A stretch of 64,000 nucleotides of DNA from Rhizobium sp. Pop5. GTDB lineage: Bacteria; Pseudomonadota; Alphaproteobacteria; Rhizobiales; Rhizobiaceae. Where the stretch lies: assembly GCF_024721175.1 (NCBI RefSeq), contig NZ_CP099398.1:248001-312000 (forward strand), read 5' to 3'. The notes beneath the pieces were generated by a model that saw nothing but the letters and a program-made list of their open reading frames with translations, searched no databases and had not been told where the DNA came from. Positions 38,801-46,362 of this stretch are shown piece by piece. The position numbers were made by a program, and so were the translations under genes. Within the stretch, counting starts at the first letter, position 1, and each line of letters begins with the position of its first letter.

Positions 38801-39105
38801 CAGCTGCCTATTCACCGGTGCAAAGCGTCAATCCGCCAGACGCACCATGGGAGCAAAGCTTGGGGGCATCGATCTTCGGCACCCCACAGTACACGCTGCC
38901 TGTGGACGACTTGGGAGGATTTGTCCCTCCGAGCTGGCGACACGGCAATCAACCGGTACCAGATGACCTTCTGCCTGCAATGTACTTGTTTGACTTGCTG
39001 CCGAGCGCGGACAAACCCACCAACTTCAGTATCCATGGTGTGCCCTACACGGCCACTCTGGGGCCATCAGGCATGGAGAACGACATTTACCTTTTCCTGC
39101 AATAG
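35830..39105 (+). CDS. NopD/XopD-like effector, Ulp1 (C48) SUMO protease, copy 3 (longest)
   Basis: A 1091-residue paralogue with the most repeats: a degenerate first unit and five 103-residue units (DNA 36445-37921), each starting PYPDD. Units alternate between a short form with TSRKNASNQRKF and a longer form with TSKRNVV or TSQRKVV before NQRRF. The N-terminal region is the shortest of the five (SDLRGQQDVD, a deletion of the Ser/Arg-rich segment). The AT-hook-like KRGRPADRD is intact. The Ulp1 catalytic set is His843, Asp863, Gln892, Cys898 in QRNDYDCGVF. The C-terminal part is nearly identical to copy 2 but ends GMENDIYLFLQ like copy 4. It is the upstream partner of the tightest tandem pair (345 bp to copy 4). 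Confidence 0.88.
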   Translation: MYPRRNQPRDDDSREVSGWIEGVTGAFETDAWIDDYYSESRDLEQDPSDLRGQQDVDAATETHVASTKVRVGAKRGRPADRDMHPDDETRINQFAEAVRNYEILPDGSVGRGDGRVPEATVENNLGILRRFARWLRAENRDLMASRLLNDPDSLAGDIADYWANGGDDRKRLNSALSHFRRLSPEGQELQAVGPGPRLMGRRIHDPYPDDALIIEALANEERSKLRPVSTSRKNASNQRKFSAWLKREGRESIVSRLTGTDEQQRSLQEDFRKFTEAEGKVVVSLDRLRQYLGAESQLKQHHPYPDDARIIDDLANEELSKLGSDSTSKRNVVRITAINQRRFSNWLQKNGRGSIASRLTGSDQQQGSLKDDFRGFTKAEGRINVGFDRLRQYLGAESQLKQHDPYPDDALIIEALANEEQSKLGPVSTSRKNASNQRKFSDWLKREGRESMVSRLTGTDEQQRSLQEDFRAFTKEEGKKVVVSFNRLRQYLGAESQLKQHDPYPDDARIIDDLAKEALSKLGSNSTSQRKVVLNLASNQRRFSDWLRKKGRGSIGSRLTGSDQQQQSLKDDYSNFTNAEGKRISVSFDRLRQYLGAESQLKQHNPYPDDALMIDSFANEELSKLGPDSTSQRRVVWRLASTQRKFSDWLQTRGRESIASRLNGSDQQQWSLKKDYQDFTEDMGKHTISFKRLRQYQQVVEANAASGLSPEPASGREPAGLDGRSDSRAEFRSTSPLQQVDPPIESRSGLSLDHTEWLGDQHIQTDYELLMQDLQRNDPDLAARTRLIDPLIAHYHLRLGDESTALSAFQRIVNDQNGRDTADFLFLPVSDASASDPDHRGTHWSLLLVDRRNREGPAAYHYDSFRGQNNEFAAMLAQRLGTRLEPVRMTQQRNDYDCGVFVVDGTRALVRRLARRGRPAVLHLDNLVADREQLQRRLSPAPNSARAGAAAAEPESSTQIADPAEFWHGVAQPGQLPDSWNTATFRQDLPSAAYSPVQSVNPPDAPWEQSLGASIFGTPQYTLPVDDLGGFVPPSWRHGNQPVPDDLLPAMYLFDLLPSADKPTNFSIHGVPYTATLGPSGMENDIYLFLQ
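36445..37921 (+). repeat. Five tandem repeats in NopD-like copy 3
   Basis: Period about 291-309 bp. Every unit keeps the frame and ends DRLRQYLGAESQLKQH (NRLRQYLG in one), except the last, which ends FKRLRQYQQ. Confidence 0.88.
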
Positions 39106-39450
39106 GGTGGAGATGGATTGAGCAATAGATGCCAGTCGTTCTTGAAAAGCACCAAACCGTTGAGAGAGAATCCGTTTTTACGCGGCCACGTGCAGCGCGC
39201 CAACCCAGATGAGACGATCCCCAGTGCCGGGGGCGACATCGAATGGCGGGCTCCGCATGGCAAGCGGCAAGCTGGCGAGCCTCTGTGTCGGCCTGATGGT
39301 CGAGTGCAGACGATTGTCGGCAAGCCGTCGCCATATGGTGTTCGGCCATGCCTTGAGGGCATGATTGGATCTGGCTTTAGCATGCTGGGCGGCGGTCGGC
39401 AGGCATTAGGATCGAGGTTCCAAATTTGAATTTCCGGAGGACCGGCATCG
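39106..39450 (+). repeat. Fused trailer/leader between units 3 and 4
   Basis: Trailer block B sequence runs from 39106 to about 39244 and joins leader sequence (GCGGGCTCCGCATGGCAAGC) directly. About 300 bp of trailer and 400 bp of leader are absent compared with other junctions, so either a deletion or an unequal exchange made this joint. Copy 4 keeps its ribosome site but lacks most of the putative promoter region. Confidence 0.8.
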
Positions 39451-42400
39451 ATGTACCCAAGACGGAACCAGCCGCGCGATGACGATTCTCGCGAAGTTAG
39501 TGGGTGGATCGAAGGCGTGACCGGAGCTTTCGATACGGACGCCTGGATTGAGGATTGCTATCCAGAGAGCCGAGAGATGGAACAGGATCCGACCGACTTG
39601 CGCCTCGGTTCGCACGATAGTGACGCCGGCGACCGTGTGCCGCGTCGCAGTTCCGTGGGCGGTTCGATGCGAGTGACGCCGCAGTCGCTGGCGCCGGAGA
39701 GGGGTTCGGGGCAGCAAGACGTCGATGCCGCAACGGAGACTCACGTGGTCTCAACCAAGGCTCGCGTCGGCGCCAAGCGTGGTCGCCCCGCCGACCGGGA
39801 CATGCATCCCGATGACGAGACCCGCATCAACCAGTTCGCGGAAGCAGTCCGAAACTACGAAATTCTACCCGACGGTAGCGTCGGCCGAGGGGACGGAAGG
39901 GTTCCCGAGGCTACCGTCGAGAACAATTTAGGGATTCTTAGGAGGTTCGCTCGTTGGCTCCGAGCAGAAAACAGAGATTCGATGGCTTCTCGGTTTTTAA
40001 ACGATCCAGATTCGCTAGCCGGTGATATCGCGGATTACTGGGCAAACGGTGGGGACGATCGTAAGCGTCTTAACTCAGCACTGTCTCATTTCAGGAGGCT
40101 CTCGCCTGAGGGGCAAGAACTCCAAGCCGTTGGACCTGGGCCGCGCCTGATGGGGCGCCGAATTCATGTTCCCTATCCCGACGACGCCCTCATTATTGAT
40201 GCCTTGGCCAACGAAGAGCGGAGTAAGCTCGGATCGGCCTCGACTTCCAAGAGGAATGTTGTCTGGAATATGGCCAGCAATCAACGGAGGTTTAGCGATT
40301 GGCTCCAAAGGGAGGGCAGGGAGAGCATCGCCAGTCGCCTGACTGGCAGTGATCAGCAGCAACAGTCGTTAAAGGACGATTACAGTAACTTTACCAACGC
40401 TGAAGGAAAAAAAATAAGCGTGAGTTTCGATCGGCTGCGGCAGTATCTAGGCGCTGAGTCGCAGTTGAAACAGCATGATCCCCATCCCGACGACGCCCTC
40501 ATTATTGATGCCTTGGCCAACGAAGAGCGGAGTAAGCTCCGACCGGCCGCGACTTCCCGGAAAAATGCCAGTAACCAACGAAAATTTAGCGCTTGGCTCA
40601 AAAGGGAGGGCAGGGAGAGCATAGTCAGCCGACTCACGGGTACTGATGAGCAGCAACGGTCGTTGCAGGAGGATTTTAGGGCCTTTACCAAGGAGGAAGG
40701 AAAAAAAGTGGTCGTGAGTTTAGATCGGCTGCGGCAGTATCTAGGCGCCGAGTCCCAGTTGAAACAGCATAATCCTTATCCCGACGACGCCCTCATGATT
40801 GATAGCTTCACCAAGGAAGAGCTGAGCAAGCTCGGATCGGACTCGATTTCCAAGCGGAAAAGCGTTTTGAATCTGGCCAGCAATAAACGGAGGTTTAGTG
40901 ATTGGCTCCGAAAGAAGGGTCGGGGGAGCATAGCCAGTCGCCTGACTGGCAGTGATCAGCAGCAACGGTCGTTAAAGGACGATTTGAGGGCCTTTACCAA
41001 GGCTGAAGGAAAAAGAATAAACGTGAGTCTCGATCGGCTGCGGCAGTATCTAGGCGCTGAGTCGCAGTTGAAACAGCATAATCCTTATCCCGACGACGCC
41101 CTCATGATTGATAGCTTCGCCAACGAAGAGCTGAGCAAGCTCGGATCGGACTCGACTTCGCAGAGGATAGTCGTCTCGAAGCTGGTCAGCAATCAGCGAA
41201 AGTTTGGTGATTGGCTGCAAACCAGGGGTAGGGAGAGCATAGCGAGCCGGCTCAACGGCAGTGATCAGCAGCAATGGTCGTTGAAAAAAGATTACCAAGA
41301 CTTCACCGAAGACATGGGAAAACACACTATCTCTTTCAAGCGGCTTCGGCAGTACCAGCAAGTCGTTGAGGCGAACGCAGCGTCGGGGTTGTCCCCTGAG
41401 CCGGCAAGTGGCCGCGAACCGGCCGGTCTGGACGGCCGTTCGGATTCACGTGCCGAGTTCAGATCAACTTCGCCGCTGCAGCAGGTTGATCCATCGATCG
41501 AAGGCCGCAGCGGATTGTCGCTCGACCATATCGAATGGCTGGGCGACCAGCATATCCAGACGGATTATGAGCTGCTAATGCAGGACTTGCAGCGAAACGA
41601 TCCGGATCTCGCAGCCAGGACGCGGCTTATCGATCCCCTGATAGCCCATTATCATCTGCGCCTGGGCGATGAGAGCACCGCGCTGAGCGCTTTCCAGCGC
41701 ATCGTTAATGATCAGAATGGAAGAGATACAGCCGACTTCCTGTTCCTTCCAGTGAGCGATGCCAGTGCTTCGGATCCTGATCACCGCGGCACCCATTGGT
41801 CGCTGCTACTCGTTGACCGTCGCAACCGCGAGGGGCCGGCTGCCTATCACTATGACTCCTTCCGGGGCCAGAACGACGAGTTTGCAGCAATGCTCGCACA
41901 AAGGTTGGGTACCCGTCTGGAGCCCGTCCGCATGACCCAACAGCGGAACGGCTATGATTGCGGAGTCTTCGTGGTTGACGGCACGCGGGCGCTCGTTAGA
42001 CGTCTGGCGCGAAGAGACCGGCCAGCCGTGCTGCACCTCGACAACCTCGTCGCCGATCGGGAGCAACTCCAACGACGTCTGAGCACCGCGCCCAACAGTG
42101 CTCGAGCGGGGGCTGCGGCGGCTGAACCGGAGTCCTCCACACAGATCGCCGATCCCGCAGAGTTTTGGCATGGAGTGGGTCAACCCGGCCAGCTTCCCGA
42201 TAGCTGGAATACAGCGACCTTCCGGCAGGATTTGCCGTCAGCCGCCTATTCACCGGTGCAAAGCGTCAATCCGCCAGACGCACCATGGGAGCAAAGCTTG
42301 GGGGCATCGATCTTCGGCACCCCACAGTACACGCTGCCTGTGGACGACTTGGGAGGAGCTGTCCCTCCGAGCTGGCAACACCGCAATCAACCGGCACAGG

Positions 42401-42546
42401 CTGGCCTTCGGCTTGCGATGTCCTGGCTTGAGTTGCTGCCGAGCGCGGACAAACCCCAGACCAGCATCACTATCCATGGTGTGCCCTACACGGCCACTCT
42501 GGGGCCATCAGGCATGGAGAACGACATTTACCTTTTCCTGCAATAG
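39451..42546 (+). CDS. NopD/XopD-like effector, Ulp1 (C48) SUMO protease, copy 4 (variant C-terminus)
   Basis: A 1031-residue paralogue with the GWIEGVTGAFDTDAWIEDCY start, intact KRGRPADRD, a degenerate first repeat and four 103-residue units (DNA 40171-41359). The catalytic set is His782, Asp802, Gln831, Cys837 in QRNGYDCGVF. The last 45 residues diverge from all other copies: AVPPSWQHRNQPAQAGLRLA then MSWLELLPSADKPQTSITIH, one residue longer, whereas the last 20 residues are again the common type (GMENDIYLFLQ). Its leader is largely deleted, so expression may depend on read-through from copy 3. Confidence 0.87.
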   Translation: MYPRRNQPRDDDSREVSGWIEGVTGAFDTDAWIEDCYPESREMEQDPTDLRLGSHDSDAGDRVPRRSSVGGSMRVTPQSLAPERGSGQQDVDAATETHVVSTKARVGAKRGRPADRDMHPDDETRINQFAEAVRNYEILPDGSVGRGDGRVPEATVENNLGILRRFARWLRAENRDSMASRFLNDPDSLAGDIADYWANGGDDRKRLNSALSHFRRLSPEGQELQAVGPGPRLMGRRIHVPYPDDALIIDALANEERSKLGSASTSKRNVVWNMASNQRRFSDWLQREGRESIASRLTGSDQQQQSLKDDYSNFTNAEGKKISVSFDRLRQYLGAESQLKQHDPHPDDALIIDALANEERSKLRPAATSRKNASNQRKFSAWLKREGRESIVSRLTGTDEQQRSLQEDFRAFTKEEGKKVVVSLDRLRQYLGAESQLKQHNPYPDDALMIDSFTKEELSKLGSDSISKRKSVLNLASNKRRFSDWLRKKGRGSIASRLTGSDQQQRSLKDDLRAFTKAEGKRINVSLDRLRQYLGAESQLKQHNPYPDDALMIDSFANEELSKLGSDSTSQRIVVSKLVSNQRKFGDWLQTRGRESIASRLNGSDQQQWSLKKDYQDFTEDMGKHTISFKRLRQYQQVVEANAASGLSPEPASGREPAGLDGRSDSRAEFRSTSPLQQVDPSIEGRSGLSLDHIEWLGDQHIQTDYELLMQDLQRNDPDLAARTRLIDPLIAHYHLRLGDESTALSAFQRIVNDQNGRDTADFLFLPVSDASASDPDHRGTHWSLLLVDRRNREGPAAYHYDSFRGQNDEFAAMLAQRLGTRLEPVRMTQQRNGYDCGVFVVDGTRALVRRLARRDRPAVLHLDNLVADREQLQRRLSTAPNSARAGAAAAEPESSTQIADPAEFWHGVGQPGQLPDSWNTATFRQDLPSAAYSPVQSVNPPDAPWEQSLGASIFGTPQYTLPVDDLGGAVPPSWQHRNQPAQAGLRLAMSWLELLPSADKPQTSITIHGVPYTATLGPSGMENDIYLFLQ
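40171..41359 (+). repeat. Four tandem repeats in NopD-like copy 4
   Basis: Units start PYPDDALIIDALANEE, PHPDDALIIDALANEE, PYPDDALMIDSFTKEE and PYPDDALMIDSFANEE. Lengths alternate as in copy 3. Confidence 0.87.
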
Positions 42547-42996
42547 GGTGGAGATGGATCGAGCAATAGATGCCAGTGGTTCTTGAAAAAGCACCAAACC
42601 GTTGAGAGAGAATCCGTTTTTACGCGGCCACGTGCAGCGCGCCAACCCAGATGAGACGATCCCCAGTGCCGGGGCAACATCGAATGTGCACGTCGTCCGT
42701 CTTCCTTCAAAACGTGACGTTTGGCCAGCATCCCAAGAGGCGACGGCTGTCGCATCTGAAGTGTAGACAGATACGGATGCGGGAAGAGCCTCGGGTGCGA
42801 AGGATGCTGGCGCGGTCGCTGAAGTGCTTAGTGCCGTCGATGACGGCCTATCCTTTGCGGGTTCTACTATGGCTTCAGGCCCGGACGACCCCCCCATGGC
42901 GCCGGATGCATTTCATGCGGCGATCATGAGCCAACGTGTGAGTTGGGTACTCGATGCCGACCCCGTATCCTGCAACTAATGCCTGCGGGCGGGTGC
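42547..42996 (+). repeat. Trailer block B of unit 4
   Basis: Same block as after copies 1 and 2, with scattered differences. It ends in GCGGGTGC (42989-42996), the 8-base target duplicated by the outer IS66 element. Here a minus-strand frame (42897-42508) stays open for 129 codons, but it is closed by a stop in units 1 and 2. Confidence 0.8.
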
Positions 42997-43074
42997 GTAA
43001 GCGCCCGGTGAGGGCCGTCTTGCGAGGTTGAGACGAACATCGGAAGTCCTAGTGCAAACACTAGGAGTAGTCCT

Positions 43075-43485
43075 ATGACGAAGCATCCGATTGAAGTGAT
43101 CACGTCTGTCGAGCGCCGACGGCGCTGGTCTCGGGAAGACAAAGAGCGGCTTGTTGCGGCCTGCTTTGAGCCAGATTCGGTGCTTTCCGAGATTGCCCGT
43201 GCGGCCGGTATCCATGTCAGCCAGCTTTTCCGTTGGCGCAAGGAGCTTTGCCAAATCGAGGAGCCGAAGACGGAAACGGCGAGCACGTTGGTGCCGGTGA
43301 TCCTGTCCGAGGCCGCGCCTCCAGCCACGCCCATTCCCTCGGGGCCGCCCGCCCCATCGCAGTCCCGCCGGAAGCGTAGCGATGTGACGATTGAGCTGGG
43401 TCGGGGCCGTCGTATTCGCGTGGACAGCGACATCGATACCGAGGCGCTGGGCCGCATTCTCGATGTCGTGCTGGAACGGAGATGA
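43075..43485 (+). CDS. tnpA: IS66 TnpA (outer element)
   Basis: A 136-residue helix-turn-helix protein: RRRWSREDKERLVAACFEPD and IARAAGIHVSQLFRWRKELC, the usual IS66 OrfA/TnpA signature. The stop overlaps the tnpB start (ATGA), giving coupled translation. It is needed with TnpB and TnpC for IS66 transposition. Confidence 0.9.
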   Translation: MTKHPIEVITSVERRRRWSREDKERLVAACFEPDSVLSEIARAAGIHVSQLFRWRKELCQIEEPKTETASTLVPVILSEAAPPATPIPSGPPAPSQSRRKRSDVTIELGRGRRIRVDSDIDTEALGRILDVVLERR

Positions 43486-43829
43486 TCCCGGTTCCGAGTG
43501 GTGTGAAGGTCTGGCTGGCGACAGGCCATACGGACATGCGCAAAGGCTTCCCCGGTCTATCGCTGATGGTGCAGGAGACGCTGAAGCGCGATCCGATGTG
43601 CGGACACCTGTTCGTGTTCCGCGGTCGCGGTGGTGGCCTGATCAAGGTCATCTGGCATGACGGCCAGGGAGCCTGCCTGTTTACGAAGAAGCTTGAACGC
43701 GGACGCTTCGTCTGGCCGTCGGCGGCAGATGGATCGGTGGTGATCACACCGGCGCAGCTCGGTTATCTGCTGGAAGGTATAGACTGGCGGATGCCGCAAA
43801 AAACCTGGCGACCGACGTCGGCAGGATGA
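43482..43829 (+). CDS. tnpB: IS66 TnpB (outer element)
   Basis: A 115-residue IS66 Orf2 protein: VKVWLATGHTDMRKGFPGLS, then LFVFRGRGGGLIKVIWHDGQ and GACLFTKKLERGRFVWP. It starts within the end of tnpA. It is intact. Confidence 0.92.
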   Translation: MIPVPSGVKVWLATGHTDMRKGFPGLSLMVQETLKRDPMCGHLFVFRGRGGGLIKVIWHDGQGACLFTKKLERGRFVWPSAADGSVVITPAQLGYLLEGIDWRMPQKTWRPTSAG

Positions 43830-43967
43830 GCAAAAGCACTGGAATGGCTGGGTCGAATATGATTCCATCCTACCATGAACGATGGTAAGCGACAAGCAGC
43901 CCCCGTCTGGCATTGATGGCGGCGATTCCGGTATTGCGGTGAGACGATTCACGAACTGTGAGCTTCT

Positions 43968-44354
43968 ATGTCCGCGCCTAGCTCTGGAACTAGAAACTTC
44001 CATATGATCGAGGCCGTTCCGGAACGGCTTGAAGGTGCGCCGCGACAGTTTCGGCGGCGCTGGTCCGACGAATTCAAAGAACGGGCAGTGGCCGAGGCGA
44101 TGGAGCCCGGCGCCAGTGTTTCGGCGATCGCACATCGCCTAGAGATACATCCCTCACAGCTATTTGGTTGGCGCCGTGATGCTCGTGACGGACGCCGATC
44201 TGCGCGGCAGGATCAGGCTACGGTATCGAGAACGACGTCAAGTGGTGCGCTTGCGGTGATCGACGTGATCATCGGCGACGTTGTGATCCGGGCTGGCGCT
44301 GGGATCGATGAAGCACACCTGCAACGGGTTATCCGAGCGGTGCGCTCGGCATGA
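43968..44354 (+). CDS. tnpA: IS66 TnpA (inner element)
   Basis: A 128-residue protein with RRWSDEFKERAVAEAMEPGA and IAHRLEIHPSQLFGWRRDAR, the IS66 TnpA helix-turn-helix. It overlaps tnpB by four bases (ATGA). Sequence differs clearly from the outer copy, so the two elements are different IS66 members. An ATG at 43992 is a possible alternative start. Confidence 0.88.
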   Translation: MSAPSSGTRNFHMIEAVPERLEGAPRQFRRRWSDEFKERAVAEAMEPGASVSAIAHRLEIHPSQLFGWRRDARDGRRSARQDQATVSRTTSSGALAVIDVIIGDVVIRAGAGIDEAHLQRVIRAVRSA

Positions 44355-44695
44355 TCCCGTCGAACGTAAAGGTCTTTCTCGCGAGCCATCCAATAGACTT
44401 CCGCAAGGGGCCAGATAGCTTGCTATCGCTGGTTCGAGATGCCGGCAGCGATCCGTTCAGCGGATCTCTCTATGTCTTCCGGGCGAAGCGAGCGGACCGG
44501 ATCAAGATTGTATGGTGGGATGGATCCGGGGTTTGCCTTTATGCCAAGCGGTTGGAAAAAGCGCAGTTCTGCTGGCCGCGCATTGGCCACAGCCGGGTCC
44601 AGCTCAACCATGCCCAGCTCTTGGCATTGGTCGATGGAATGGACTGGAAGCGGGTTCGCTTTACGCCCGTCAAACCGCCTGAGATTGTTGGGTAA
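44351..44695 (+). CDS. tnpB: IS66 TnpB (inner element)
   Basis: A 114-residue IS66 Orf2: VKVFLASHPIDFRKGPDSLL, LYVFRAKRADRIKIVWWDGS and GVCLYAKRLEKAQFCWP. It is complete and translationally coupled to tnpA. Confidence 0.92.
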   Translation: MIPSNVKVFLASHPIDFRKGPDSLLSLVRDAGSDPFSGSLYVFRAKRADRIKIVWWDGSGVCLYAKRLEKAQFCWPRIGHSRVQLNHAQLLALVDGMDWKRVRFTPVKPPEIVG

Positions 44696-44769
44696 AACCA
44701 CTGCGGCGAAGTGAATCAGGGGCCTGAAACTACGGGCGGATCACGGCAAAATATGCTCTGATCAGATCC

Positions 44770-46362
44770 ATGACGCGACCCGAGATCGAGCTCCCGGATG
44801 ATGTTGAGGCCCTAAAGGCCATGGTCCTTGCCATGGCCGAAAAGGCAGCCCGTGTCGATGCTTTGGAAAAGCAGGTCGATGACCTGGAGGCCCGCAATGC
44901 TGACGCCGACGAGCGTATCGAGAGGCTGACGCAGATCCTCAAGGCCTTCGATCGGGCTCGCTTCGGACGGCGCTCGGAAAAGCTCGGCGCATCGGCTATC
45001 GACGATGAGCAGCAAGCCTTTGTCTTCGAGGAGATCGAGACCGGCATAGCCGCGATTAAAGCCCAGGTCACGAAAGGCAGCTCGAATACGGATGGCAAAC
45101 GCGCACCGCGGCCACGCAAGGGCTTTGCACCGCATCTTGAGCGCGTCGAGGTGGTGATTGAGCCGGAAGAGTTACCGGAACACGCGGGCAAGCAAAGAAT
45201 CCTGATCGGAGAAGACGTCTCCGAACGGCTAGATGTCGTGGCGGCGAAGTTCCGTGTCATCGTCACGCGCCGTCCCAAATACGCTTTTAAGAACGAAGAC
45301 GGCGTCATCCAGGCTGCGGCCCCGCCACACATCATTGAAGGCGGCATTCCAACAGAAGCACTTCTGGCGCAGATCGCCGTTTCCAAATATGCCGATGGTC
45401 TACCCCTCTATCGCCAGGAAGCGATCTACGCGCGGGACAAGGTCGAACTCGACCGCAAGCTCATGGCTCAATGGATGGGCAAGCTGGGGTTCGAGCTCGA
45501 TATTCTTGCTGATTACATCCTGAACGAGATCAAGAAGGCAGAGCGGATCTTTGCCGACGAAACGACCTTGCCGACGCTTGCACCTGGATCCGGATCGGCA
45601 AAGACGGCGTGGCTATGGGCCTACGCGAGGGACGATCGGACCTTTGGAGGCAGCGGTCCGCCGATGGTGGCCTATCGCTTCGAGGACAGCCGAGCGACCG
45701 AATGCGTTGCGCGGCACCTCAGCGGCTATCACGGGATCCTGCAGGTCGATGGATACGGTGCCTACAGCAAACTGGTCCGCAAGGATGGAGGCAACGACGG
45801 CGTTGTCCTGGCTGGCTGCTGGTCACATAGCCGCCGGAAGTTCTATGAATTGCATGTTGCCAAGAGCTCGAAGGTCGCCACAGAGACGGTCGAGCGCATG
45901 GCAAAGCTTTGGGAGATCGAGGAAACCGTTCGAGGCCAAAGCCCTGAAGCTCGTGTCGCGGCGCGACAGAAGAGTTCGGCGGTGATCGTCCGTGACCTCT
46001 TCACACTTTGGCAGGCGACCCTTCCGCGGGTCTCGGGAAAATCCAAACTCGCCGAGGCTCTCCGGTATGCCATCTCGCGTCGAGACATCTTCGAGCGCTT
46101 TCTGACGGATGGGCGCATCGAGATTGACTCCAACATTGTTGAGCGGGCAATCAGGCCTCAAGCCATCACCAGAAAAAATAGCCTCTTCGCTGGTAGCGAC
46201 GGCGGCGGCAGGACATGGGCGACGATCGCGACCCTGTTGCAAACGGCAAAAATGAATACCGTCGATCCTCAGGCTTGGCTGACCCAAACGCTTGAGCGTC
46301 TCGCAAACGGATGGCCCAGCAGCGAGATAGATGCCCTCATGCCATGGAACTACACGGCCTGA
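44770..46362 (+). CDS. tnpC: IS66 TnpC transposase (inner element)
   Basis: A 530-residue DDE transposase: an N-terminal coiled coil (DALEKQVDDLEARNADADER), the zinc-finger-like and IS66 central domain (PPHIIEGGIPTEALLAQIAV and KYADGLPLYRQEAIYARDKV), first catalytic Asp in RIFADETTLPTLAPGSG, second in GILQVDGYGAYSKL, and the C-terminal EIDSNIVERAIRPQAITRKN with GSDGGGRTWATIATLLQTAK. It appears intact. Confidence 0.93.
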   Translation: MTRPEIELPDDVEALKAMVLAMAEKAARVDALEKQVDDLEARNADADERIERLTQILKAFDRARFGRRSEKLGASAIDDEQQAFVFEEIETGIAAIKAQVTKGSSNTDGKRAPRPRKGFAPHLERVEVVIEPEELPEHAGKQRILIGEDVSERLDVVAAKFRVIVTRRPKYAFKNEDGVIQAAAPPHIIEGGIPTEALLAQIAVSKYADGLPLYRQEAIYARDKVELDRKLMAQWMGKLGFELDILADYILNEIKKAERIFADETTLPTLAPGSGSAKTAWLWAYARDDRTFGGSGPPMVAYRFEDSRATECVARHLSGYHGILQVDGYGAYSKLVRKDGGNDGVVLAGCWSHSRRKFYELHVAKSSKVATETVERMAKLWEIEETVRGQSPEARVAARQKSSAVIVRDLFTLWQATLPRVSGKSKLAEALRYAISRRDIFERFLTDGRIEIDSNIVERAIRPQAITRKNSLFAGSDGGGRTWATIATLLQTAKMNTVDPQAWLTQTLERLANGWPSSEIDALMPWNYTA

